This document shows positions 22,069-32,093 of a DNA stretch of 64,000 bases, piece after piece. The stretch covers positions 372,001 through 436,000 of the forward strand of contig JAVKOQ010000009.1 of assembly GCA_031835245.1 (NCBI GenBank), given 5' to 3'. The DNA is from Balamuthia mandrillaris. Its lineage: Eukaryota > Discosea > Longamoebia > Balamuthiidae. The position numbers and the translations under genes are program-made. The notes below the pieces were generated by a model that had not been told where the DNA came from, made no database searches, and saw only the letters and a list, made by a program, of their open reading frames with translations. The first letter of the stretch is position 1. Each line of letters starts with the position of its first letter.

Positions 22069-22503
22069 CCTGAAGCAGACCAGAAGCACAAGGGTAGTGC
22101 TGAAAGAGTTGCGGTGGAGAGAAACAGATATTTTCGCGAGTGTTCTCAGATCCACTGCTGTGCGATCAACAACCTTCCCAACGAGCTGCTGTACCCCATC
22201 CTCAACGACCTGGTGCCGCCGGGACTGACCGGCCTTGTCGCCCACAGGGGTGAAAAAACCAGCACAGCGGCTGCTGGGTCCTACCGTTGCAGCCAAAAAG
22301 AAGCTCTGCGGATGCTACGGTGGATGAGAGAGGAGGCAGGCCCTCCATGCCCTTGGGACAAGGAGACCAGCCAGGCCGCGCTCAAGGCCAAACGGTGGAA
22401 GATGTTGCGGTGGATCTGTTGGGAGGCGCACTGTCCTGCCAGCAAGAGGACGTTGCGAGAGTTGAGAAAGCATGAGAAAGAGACCGCGGGGAAGACGCCT
22501 TGA
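22069..22503 (+). pseudogene. F-box/ankyrin-like fragment in frame after the ligase stop
   Basis: After the ligase TGA (22066-22068) the same frame stays open to 22503. It encodes an F-box-like start (INNLPNELLYPILNDLVPP) and two degenerate ankyrin-like units (ALRMLRWMREEAGPPCPWD and KMLRWICWEAHCPAS). The CPWD-type repeats resemble those abundant in amoebae, brown algae and their large DNA viruses. No ATG precedes the F-box in this frame, only a GTG at 22114. It is therefore a remnant, a readthrough extension, or the last exon of an unseen transcript. I favour a remnant left by duplication of an F-box/ankyrin gene. Confidence 0.5.
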
Positions 22504-22873
22504 ATGGTTCAAGTGATGCTGGCTTCCTTCAGACACACAGCAAAAAAAAAAAAGAAAAACAAACAAACAAAGAGAATGGGAAGGAAGTTGTGGCCAAGCA
22601 AGTTGCGTTCTTAAGAACCGCCGCCAAGGCCACACGAGCTCACTACACGACAGCCTGGAAGAATCCACCTTTGAAACGCATGGCTGTTGTTGTTTGCGGC
22701 AAGAGTGGATTTCATGTCGACATGAAAAGCCCTCCTCGTAATCCGACGTCATCCGGTGAGGACCTGACGTCATCCCAAGTACACCGAAAAAAAAGTTGCT
22801 GGGGGAGTAGAAAGTAGTAGTAGCAGGGAGCACCACCACACCACCCAAACAAACAAACGAGCATCCACGAAAC
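22504..22873. other. NFS1 upstream region
   Basis: No gene is seen. It contains the palindrome CATGTCGACATG (22713-22724) and a CRE-type TGACGTCA (22765-22772) with a related CGACGTCA just upstream (22745-22752). The leader before the NFS1 ATG is A/C-rich. Confidence 0.5.
22765..22772. promoter_or_regulatory. CRE-like palindrome TGACGTCA
   Basis: It lies about 100 bp upstream of the NFS1 start and is identical to the octamers upstream of NAD kinase and the Dicer-like gene. Confidence 0.4.
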
Positions 22874-24548
22874 ATGCAAGCCCTGCCACGCGCTGCCGTC
22901 GGCGGTCGCCCGACGCTTATGCAACGAGCTTTCTCGCTGGCTCATCGTTTGCCACTGAAAAGCCGGCCGTCCTCCTCCTCCTTTTCCTCTTCTGCTTCCT
23001 CGCTTCTCGCGCCCGCGCTTCCACCCAACGAGAAGAGATGGTACTCTTCCGCGATGGAGGACCCCTCCACAGCAACCGAGGAGGACGTGCACACTCGCAG
23101 CCCCAACAACCCCGACCCGCTTCGTCCTAAAGCCATCTACCTGGACCTTCAGGCCACCACCCCAGTGGACCCCCGCGTGCTGGACGCCATGCTCCCTCTC
23201 TACTGTGATGCCTTTGGAAATCCTCACTCCAGGACTCATGTCTACGGTTGGGAGACTCTCGACATTGTAGAAGAAGCCAGAGAGGTTTTCTTTTTTTCCC
23301 TTCACTCTCCTCTCTTCCTTCACTTCAGCAAAAACAGATGAACCATCTAACACCATATTTTTATGGGTGACAGCAAGTAGCGGATTTGATAGGTGCACAG
23401 GGCAAGGAGATTATATTTACTAGTGGAGCGACAGAGTCGAATAATGCAGTGATAAAAGGGGTGGCACGCTTCTACAAGCCAAAGAAGAAACACATCATAA
23501 CAACTGTCACGGTACGGTTCTTCCATCATAGCATGTAAAGCTTTTTTTTTTCACTGTTCTCACCCACCTCTCTCTTCTTCTGCTTTCTCTCTTTACTTCT
23601 TTTTTTCCTCTATCTTCTGCTTCTCTTACAAAGGAACACAAGTGCGTGTTAGACTCTTGCCGAAACATGGAGGCAACCGAGGGCGTGGAAGTAACGTACC
23701 TTCCTGTCCAAGCAAATGGGCTTATAGACTTAGAGCAGCTGCGTGCCTCCCTACGGGAAGACACTGCCCTAGTTTCCGTGATGGCTGTCAACAACGAGAT
23801 TGGCGTCATCCAGCCCCTCCAAGAGATTGGACGGATCTGCCGCGAGCATAAGGTATTCTTCCACACAGACGCCGCTCAGGCCGTCGGCAAGATTCCCATC
23901 GACGTCAACGCCATGAACATCGACCTGCTCTCCATCAGCGGGCACAAGCTATACGGCCCCAAGGGAGTGGGCGCTCTCTACATCCGTCGCAAGCCAAGAG
24001 TGAGGCTGGCTCCTATCATCAGCGGCGGCGGTCAGGAAAGAGGCCTCCGTAGCGGCACTCTACCGGCGCCCTTAGTGGCCGGCTTGGGCAAGGCCTGCCA
24101 AGTGGCCAAAGAGGAAATGGAGCGAGACGCTCGACATGTGGAGCGGCTATTCTGGCGCCTCTACAACGGCCTCAAAGAACGCATCCCTCACATCGCAGTC
24201 AACGGGGACCTCGACCGCCGCTACCACGGCAACTTGAATGTCTCCTTCGCCTACGTGGAGGGTGAGTCCTTGCTCATGGCCTTGAAAGACATCGCCCTCA
24301 GCTCCGGCAGCGCCTGCACGTCAGCCTCGTTGGAGCCTTCCTACGTACTGCGGGCGTTGGGAGTGCAGGAGGACATGGCACACACGAGCTTGCGCTTTGG
24401 GCTGGGTCGCTTCACGACGGAGAAGGAGGTGGACTACACGGTGGAGCTCTGCGCAAGGCACGTGCAGCGCTTGCGCGAGATGTCGCCTTTGTGGGAGCTC
24501 GTTCAGGAGGGCGTTGATCTCAACACCATTCAATGGACACAACATTAA
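22874..24548 (+). CDS. NFS1: Cysteine desulfurase, mitochondrial (NFS1/IscS)
   Basis: A PLP enzyme that takes sulfur from cysteine for Fe-S cluster assembly and tRNA thiolation. Three exons (22874-23284, 23374-23511, 23634-24548) give 487 residues. Residues 1 to about 85 are Arg/Ser-rich without early acidic residues, as expected of a mitochondrial presequence. The catalytic body follows: [50 protein letters not shown], the PLP lysine in [10 protein letters not shown] (Lys near 287) and the active-site cysteine loop [10 protein letters not shown] (Cys near 411). It ends TIQWTQH, matching the conserved C-terminus that contacts ISCU. Everything needed for activity is present. It converges with the choline-transporter-like gene. 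Confidence 0.97.
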
Positions 24549-24706
24549 GAGAAGAAAGAGAAAAAGAAAAGCTAAGTGCAGCTGCACAAACAACGTTCAA
24601 ACAGCAATTTGTAAAAAAAGATAAAACCAAATGAAAGCCACCAATTGCTTTAGTTTATATACATACGTTTGTTGCTCACTGACAGTTCTTTCTGTCCTAA
24701 ATGCAT

Positions 24707-26262
24707 TTAGACAAAATGGATAGCATCGCCGTAGGTAGATTGCAGGCGGGCGTGCAGTTGAGGGTGGTTGAACTGAAGGGTTTGGGGATCTTCCGCGAAG
24801 CACACAAAGATGGTAACCACTGCGCTTTCTACCACTTCCAATACCACCAATACCACCACAAACCCAATCTGTTTTAAAAAATGAAAAGAATGAACAAACA
24901 AGAAAGTTGGTAATTTGCTCGAGAACAACAACAAGAAGGGAGAGGGAAGACATACAAAGAAGCCAATGACGGTCATAGCGATCCAGGCATCGACCTCAAC
25001 AAAGTAGGTGATGAGGGCTGCAAAAGAGAAGGGGTAAACATAACGGGAAAAATAGCTCTGAAGAAAGCACAAAAGGAATAAGGGACACACACCCGCAAAG
25101 GTAGCAGTGACTCCACCAGAAACAAAGGCAGCAAGAGTTAGCACGCTGCTAATAATATTGTCATTTATGATAGCCCAAAGACCATGCGAAGTGAACATCT
25201 CCCACGTGTCCTTGGCAGCTTGCACGTAGGTCTTGCCGTAGATAGCCACCTGGGTGAAGGCATACGTGTTGAAGTAACGCAACAAAGCATCGAGTAGCGC
25301 AATGATGCACTCAGCAAGGAAGCCAATTATGACGAGCACGATGTTGTCGCTATTGTTCCTTCGGAGGGAGTAGCAAATGGCACGTAGCGTTTTCAGAACG
25401 GCCACAATGAGGGAGCCCAAGCAAATGGAGCCGAGTGAAGTGGTGGAGGCCCTCTTGAACGACTTGAGGGTAGGATTGCTCGGCATGGCGTTGCTCTGGC
25501 GGAAGTACCATGTAGCAAATGTACCAGCTGCCGTCACATGCACCACGTTCTTGATCACTGCATCAGAAAGGAAAGAAAGAGTCTATTTTAACTGCTTGAA
25601 TCTTTTTGGGAGGGGAGAAAGGTGGAGGGATGGGGAGAGAGAGAGAGAGAGAGAGAGCACGCGCTGACCTTGGGAAGTCCAGTAGAAACTGAACAACAAG
25701 AACACAGAAAGAACTCCTGTAGCAGCTTGGCTGTACTGTTGTACCATAACGGCGGTGGTCGCCCAGAAGAAGATCCACACAATCTGGAAGAACAACGCAA
25801 TGTATGCTGGTGAAGAATGGTGAGAACAAGGAGAAGAGCGAGCAGAGAGCAGAGAGCAGAGAGCAGAGAGCAGAGGAGCAGAGAGCAGGGAGCAGAGGCA
25901 GAGAGCAGGAGCAGAGAGCAGAGAGCAGAGAGCAGAGGCAGAGCAGAGGCAGAGGCAGGAGAGCAGAGAGCAGAGAGCAGAGAGCAGAGAGCAGAGAGCA
26001 GAGAGCAGAGAGCAGAGAGCAATCTTACCAATGGTCACAGTGGCAGGAAACTGAGAAATAAGACTAGAGGCCGTCTTCAACATCTCCACTGCGAATGGAA
26101 TGCGCCTCCTCCAGGAAAGATAAGCTAAGCCCACAAACAAGGAGAAGGCCAACAAAATAGCGCCAGCAATCCATGAACCTGCGTTTTTCATCTTAGTGAT
26201 GACGCTTTTGAGAGAGAGAGAGAGAGAGAGAGAGACAGCGAGGGAGAGAGACAGAGAGGGGG

Positions 26263-26294
<32 letters not shown>

Positions 26295-27086
26295 CAGAGA
26301 GAGAGAGAGAGAGACAGAGAGGAAGAGAACGAACCATAGGCAAAAGCGCTAATGGCATAGCTCACAAACAGCAGAAAAGTGAAGACCAAGGAGCAAACGA
26401 TGAGCGCTTTAGGGATGTATCGGTAAAGCACCACCCAAACAGCAGACAAAGCGGTCGCCAGCAGAACGCACAGCCCTGAAACACCCAAAAGCCTCAAGAA
26501 AGTACCCTTATCTTCAAACTGTCGAAGAAACAGCAATCCCAAATGAGAGAGAGAGAGTGAAGAGAACGTTACATAAAGAGAACCAGAAAATGAGAGAACA
26601 AGAACATACTTCGTTGTGAATGATGCGGTCGTCTTCCTCAACTGCACCTTTGTTGGTGATGGTGGTATACATGCCACCCCCAAACACGCCAAACATGATC
26701 AACAAGTGCAATACAAACAAGATCAAGAAAACGAGGTCTCTGTAGCCAGTCGGTTGGAAGCGAGCTTGCGTTGTTTGTTGCTAAGGTTTGTTTTGTCAAA
26801 AAAAAAAAGCAGTATAGGTTCATTAGTCTCTAACAGAGGACAAAGGAGAGACGAGAGAATAAAAGAGGAACAGATCAGAGGAAAAAGGGGGAAGAAAAAA
26901 ATTTAAAAAACTAACAGGAGGCGCATAGTAAGAAGGAGATCCCTCGCCGCTGACAAATCCGCCCGCCTGTTTCGTGGTGGCACCACCGGAAGAGCCCATG
27001 TAGTGCAAGGCCGCCCCATCATGATCCTCCTGCGGTTGGTAGCGAGACTGGCCGTAATCCGGTGGATTCCAAAGAGGTTGGCTCAT
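24707..27086 (-). CDS. Choline-transporter-like protein (CTL/SLC44/Pns1)
   Basis: Eight exons on the minus strand encode a multi-pass membrane protein. A polar N-terminus (MSQPLWNPPDYGQSRYQP) precedes the first membrane segment (LVFLILFVLHLLIMFGVFGGG). Further segments include LLGVSGLCVLLATALSAV, ALIVCSLVFTFLLFVSYAI, IAGAILLAFSLFVGLAYL, IALFFQIVWIFFWATTAVM, VLSVFLLFSFYW, VIGFLAECIIALLDAL and IGFVVVLVVLEVVESAVVTIF. The family signatures NPTLKSFKRASTTSLGSICLGSLI, FNTYAFTQVAIYGK and the terminal VCFAEDP are recognisable. Yeast Pns1 and animal CTLs belong to this family; choline or ethanolamine transport at the plasma or mitochondrial membrane is known for some members. Two introns are expanded by GA/GAGCAGA repeats. 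Confidence 0.9.
25634..26325. repeat. GA tracts and GAGCAGA minisatellite in choline-transporter-like introns
   Basis: GA dinucleotides occur at about 25638-25657. A roughly 180-bp array of AGCAGAG heptamers lies at about 25836-26021. GA/CAGAGA tracts lie at about 26213-26316. All fall inside introns and read as CT on the coding strand. Confidence 0.9.
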
Positions 27087-27492
27087 GGCGTGCGTGTGTG
27101 ACTGAAAGGGTTCGTCGCTACTCTTTTTTTTACAATCTCTGTTTTCTTTTCTTTGGCAAAAAAAAGAACTTGGACTTTTCTGATATTTGAGGGGAGTTAA
27201 GATGGCCGATTGGATGTCTGCAGCATTTGTACCAGTTCCCTGAAGACGTAATTCGACGATCCTCGTTTCCCCACTGAGGGTACTCCGTCAAGTTTTCTAC
27301 AAAATTTCTTCCATCTTGCGGAAATTTTCCGCAGTTGGCACATGCGACTGAAAAGAAATGGCAAGGGAAAAAAGGGCAGCAAAAAAGTCCCTGCGCTTCC
27401 CTGCTACCTCTAGCGGGGAAAATTAGTGTCGACGAGGACCGCAGCCAAACCAAACCATTGCGCGTTGGTCACATGATGGATTTGTGTCTACT
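27087..27492. other. Intergenic; doubtful short frame
   Basis: The gap lies between the 5' end of the choline-transporter-like gene and the 3' end of a PhyH-cupin gene, both on the minus strand. A minus-strand frame (27453-27130) has a few cysteines (CANCGKF, KCCRH) but no recognised fold. I do not call it a gene. Confidence 0.5.
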
Positions 27493-28837
27493 CTAAACGT
27501 AGTGGTTTGGGTGGAACTCAAACACGATAAGATGCGCCGCTCGTTTTCCAGTGTTTTGGAAGCCCCGCGTGGCCCCTCTGGGCAGGTAGACCATGTCCCC
27601 CACCGTCAACCTCCTGCCTTGCCTCGACGAATGCGCTACGCTGCCTTTCTCCACCACCACCAACGCTTCCTGGGGAGCTTGGTGGGTCTCGGCTGCGGCT
27701 CCACCCGCAAGGATTGCCGTCCGCCCCACCACGCGAGAGCCGGTGGCCGTGGAGGTCTCGTTGAAGAACACGTTCCCTTCGTTCTCCGTCAACGTTTGGT
27801 TCTGGCCCTTCAGTGCCTCAATTCGGGTGAACTTGTTGGCATTGACCCTTCTTACAACGACCGGAACGTATCCTCGTGGGACCTTCTGATCTTCATCTTC
27901 TTCGTTTGCTGCTGCTCCTTCGTTTCCAAACGTGACATGGATGAAGACAGTGAAAGGCTGAGAGAGACAAGAAATAGCGTGAGGAATGCCAGCGGGAATG
28001 AAGGCCACGTCTCCTTCCTGAAGGATCGTCTCTTCAGGCAAGTCCGCTGGCAAAGGACTCTGTCCTGAGTCATGATTGTTCCTGCTTTGTCTCTCTGCTT
28101 TTCTCTCCGGCACGAGCGTCAACAGCAACTCTCCTCCCGTCACGATGATGATCTGGTCGTTCTGCGGGAGTGAACGAGGATAAGGCAGCCATTCTCCATC
28201 CTCACCATTCAATGAAGAAGGTCTCCTCATGGAGAGATGAACTTTGAGGAAGTCAAGCAGGGGAGTACGATGGAACAAGAAGGAATTGCCTTCGAGCGAT
28301 GGTTTGCGTTGGTTTAGCGTGCTGCCAGCAAAGAAGGTTGCGCCGTCTATTAATGGACGTTCTTCTTCAAGTTGTTCACGGGAACTGAGCTGGTGATGAA
28401 GAATAGGAGAGGATGGTTCGACGTAACGGTAACGATGTTCAATGCGGAGGTGAGGCCTGTAAAAACTTGGCAACGAAGAAGAGGAAGAAGGTTTGAGCAG
28501 GGCCATGGTATCAGGATCTGGTTGAAGTATGTGGTTGAGGTGCATGCTGGTTTTGGCTGGTTTGGAATTCTCCTTTCTGCCCCTTTCTTCTCCAGATGTA
28601 GACGGCACCAATAAAACAGGAGGTAGGTTCGGTAGCACAGGGTACGGGGGGTTGAAGCTCATTGGTTGGCGGATGACGCACTCTGCACCGACATACTGCA
28701 GGATGACGCCTTGCCGGGGGTGACTCGTGGGATTTACTGAGGCATGCCACACCTACATTTGTAAGGTTTGTATTGAGGATGACCTTTCGATTATCATACC
28801 AGGGAGGGAGGAAAGGGGAGAGTTTGAGTGAGAATTT

Positions 28838-28870
<33 letters not shown>

Positions 28871-29704
28871 GATAAGAAAGCGTGTGAGAGAGCGAGGGGG
28901 AGAATTGGAGACCTGCCCGTGAAAAATAAGATAGTCTCCATTGAATGCCTCATACATATAGATTACTGCGCCCTCATCCAAGCTCCTTGCCTTCTTCAAG
29001 AAGGCTTTGTGCATATCCTCGCCTGTATCTTCCAACACCAATTTTGTCGGCTCAAACTCCTGCGGTATCAGGCCTTTGCTTTGCGTCCTAGAAATGACCA
29101 ACAGGGCGTTCTCTGGGGCAATGTTGACGAGGCCCATCCAGACAGTGGCTGACCTTTCACACTCTCTGTTCTCCACATCGATGTGCCATCGATGGACTTG
29201 TCCTTGTTGAGTTTCCACGCGAGAGAGTCCATAGAGCAAGACGTTGCCTCCAAGAAGAGCTTCCACCTGGCCCAGTAGCTGCGGATGCAAACCCAGAGAG
29301 ACTAACATGGTCGACTGTAGCCATCTGCTCTTTTCCCAAAGTTCCAAAGAGCGTCGACCATACAAAGAGTCAAACTCCTGTTTAATGAGATGAATCTCAG
29401 GTTCCGAAAGGAGGTGAAAAGGCCCTATTGTTCCTTCCCTCCAGAACTCCTCTCTCCATTGCTCCTCCGTTCGTTGTTCCCATTTCTTTGCACGCTGCAT
29501 GACTACGTCCCCTGTTTGTTGTGGTTCTTCATCTTGTCTTTTTTGTAACGGAAAGGAAGAAATCATCAACAGTTGCTCGATGTAGCTGGCCTCTCTCTGC
29601 CGCCCGTCCAACGACTGCCACACATAGTGTAGGCTGACCAACGACAGGGTGTTGAACAGCGTTAACACTATCGCCAAGGCCACCAGGTACCGCACCACAA
29701 GCAT
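27493..29704 (-). CDS. Membrane-anchored PhyH-like dioxygenase/double-cupin protein, copy A
   Basis: Two exons (29704-28913 and 28753-27493) give about 683 residues. One N-terminal hydrophobic segment (VVRYLVALAIVLTLFNTLSLVSL) suggests a type II membrane protein. Residues about 95-300 look like a phytanoyl-CoA-hydroxylase-type Fe(II)/2-oxoglutarate oxygenase: the facial-triad HxD is in VHRWHIDVE, and the distal His and 2OG-binding Arg are in VWHAS...RQGVILQY, read across the intron. The C-terminal half holds two cupin barrels (GGELLLTLVPE with GDVAFIPAGIPHAI; VVVEKGSVAH with VGDMVYLPRGATRGF). The first cupin lacks the metal-binding HxH(x)nE of its tandem neighbour. The substrate is unknown; a secreted or lumenal glycan or lipid hydroxylase is possible. 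Confidence 0.75.
28842..28870. repeat. (GA)n tract in PhyH-cupin copy A intron
   Basis: A dinucleotide tract inside the single intron, reading as CT on the coding (minus) strand. Confidence 0.9.
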
Positions 29705-29856
29705 CTTCCGTCAGTTGGATGGCTTCCGTTTCGCTAAACTCTCTCTCTCTCTCTCTCTACCAGCGGTAACCTTAATAGGGAAAAAGGCGCCTTTTCGACC
29801 AAAAAAGAACGAGAGAAGAACAAAGCAAAGACAAGCAATATGTATGAAACATCAGA

Positions 29857-31936
29857 TCAGGGATGAAATTCAAAGACAAGATACTGAGCACCTCCTCTGT
29901 TGGAGACGTTACGAAAGCCTCGCAGAGCGCCTCCTGGGATGTACGCTACGTCCCCCTCGTTCAACCTCTTACCCCTGGTTAGATGACCGATGCTCCCCTT
30001 CTCCACCACAACCAGAACCTCCTGAGGCGCTTTTTGGGGTTCAAACTTGCCTTTAGGAGGAAGTGTTGCAGTTCTCCCCACTACGCGAGTGAGCATGCTC
30101 GTCGTTTGGTTGAAGAAAACTCTCCCAGTGCCAAGCGTTGCGTTATATGTCCTCAGTGATTCCACTCTCTTCCATTTGGAAGGTGACTGCCGTTTGATAA
30201 CCACTGCAGGAAAGAAGGTAGTCCCTCTTCTTCTTTCTGCCGCGGAAGAAGAGGAGTGATAGGTGACGCAAAGATAAGAGGCCTGAGGAAATGACAGGGC
30301 GGTGATGGAATGAAGAGTATTGGCGGGCATGAATACTACGTCTCCGCTCTTAACCAAAATCTCCTCAGGCAAGTCCTCTGGCAGCGGTCCTCCCAGAGGT
30401 GACCCGTAATCACGGCGATTGGGTAGGACAGTCAACCGCAGCTCCCCATCCAAAACCACAAATATTTCCTCGTTGTGATGAGAGTGAGGAGGATGTGGCG
30501 TGTTAAAAGTCTTTTGGATTGTCAGGTGCGCCTCCAAAAAGTCCAATACAGGAGTTTGGTGATGCAAGAAACGGAACGAGCGAACAGGAAGCTGCCTTTC
30601 CTTGTACAGAGGAATGGCCCCAAAGAAGGCGGCTCCATCCAGCAGAGTCAGGTTGGCCAGTTCTGTGGCGTTTGGAGGAGGTTTTAGCTCCACCTCCACA
30701 TACTGGTGACGAAGCTGAAGATGAGGGCGCAGGAAGGTAGAGAAAGGGGCGATGGTTGTAGAGTCAGGATCGAGAAGAAGGAGGTGATTGAGGTTGCTCT
30801 TGTTGGAAGAGTCATTGGCTGTGCCTGAAACCAAGAGTACCGGAGGAAGAGTTGCTTCTTGTCCATACGGAGGCTTGAACTGGATGGTTTGACGAATGGC
30901 GCACTCAGCGTGAACGAACTGAACGATGACAGCTTGCCTGGCGTCTACTTTGGGGTTACCTGATCCATGCCATATCTTAATGGAAAAACAAGGAAAGAAG
31001 AAAAGAAACAGGAATAAGAACGAAGAAATAGTCGACAGGTGGAGAAGTCCTAAAAGCACAGACCTGTCCGTGAAAAATAAAGTAATCCCCATCAAACACA
31101 TCAAACTTCAATAGCTGGGCATCCATATCCGCGTTTCTTGCCTCTCTTAGCAAATTCTCATGGGCTAACCTTCCTCCATCCGTTACGTTGGGCACAGGCT
31201 CAAACTCTTGCGGCACAATGGGACTCTTCCAACGATGAGTGCGAGAGATAACCATCAATGCGTTCTCCGGAGTGACCTCCTGAAGGCCTAACCAAACGGT
31301 GGCTGAGCTCTCACACTTCCAGCTGTCCACGTCCAGGTGCCACCGATGAGGCTCCCCTCCATTCTTCTCTACCAGATAAATACCATAGAGAAGAAGGTCC
31401 TCTCCCAACAGCGTTCGTATCTGGTGAAGGAACACAGGATGCATCCCAAAAGAGACCAACAGAGTGGAAGTAAAGAACTTGCTTTTGGGCCAAGGAAAGC
31501 CTTTCTCCGATTTGAAGACGGAGTTGAGTTCTGCGCGGACAGCAAGGCGCTCCTCTTCGTCAAGTAGATGAAACGGGCCGATGGCCCCTTCTTCCCAGAA
31601 CTCTTCTTTCCATTGCTCCTCCGTTCGACTTTGCCAAGTTTTCATTGTTTGACGACTTATTTCTGCCCGAGTTGGGCGCTGCTGTTCTATTTCTTTGTCA
31701 AAATAGAGCGGTTCTGACCGTGATGTGAGAGGAATACTGGTTTCAAAAGTAGTTGATGGTATTAGTGCGGAAAGAGGAGATAGGATTGCCGGTGGCGGTT
31801 CTATAAACCGCTGCTCCTGTGGCCGCGAGGGATGAGACAGAAACACGAAGTGAAGGCTTATCAACGAGAAGGCGTTGAAGAGAGAAACGGCCAGAGATAG
31901 GCCCACAATGTACCGAATGGCTAGCATCGACACCAT
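29857..31936 (-). CDS. Membrane-anchored PhyH-like dioxygenase/double-cupin protein, copy B
   Basis: A tandem paralogue of the gene downstream (152 bp apart, same strand). The single intron interrupts the same codon context: FHGQ ends exon 1 in both copies, and IWHGS here or VWHAS there begins exon 2. Exons 31936-31064 and 30975-29857 give about 663 residues. It has an N-terminal anchor (LAIRYIVGLSLAVSLFNAFSLISL), a PhyH-type triad (PHRWHLDVD, IWHGS, ARQAVIVQF) and two cupins. The first cupin is canonical: HSHHNEEIFVVLDGELRL gives the HxH...E...G motif, and GDVVFMPANTLHSI gives the second motif with its His. This copy therefore looks like the metal-competent one. A start at 31927 (MLAIRY) would match copy A more closely. 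Confidence 0.77.
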
Positions 31937-32093
31937 CTTTGCTTCCGCTCGCCCCTTTTGCCAAGCTTTACTCTCATGGAGCCTTTTTATGTTACAATTT
32001 CTGTCGAAGCGGTACTCTTTAAAAGGAAAGAGAGTGACGTGTTATATCGACGAAAAATACAAATAAGGTAATTCGAGATCGATCATACGGACT

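Noticed and set aside
22712-23398. 228-codon minus-strand frame opposite NFS1 exon 1
   Set aside because: It is antisense to the NFS1 presequence and first exon, with no recognisable domain.
25836-26021. CRISPR-like or coding tandem array
   Set aside because: The 7-bp AGCAGAG units have no spacers and lie inside an intron; the open frames there are simple repeats.
27130-27453. Minus-strand 107-codon frame with CANCGKF and KCCRH
   Set aside because: A few cysteines but no recognisable zinc-binding spacing, hydrophobic random flanks and no supported splice partners.
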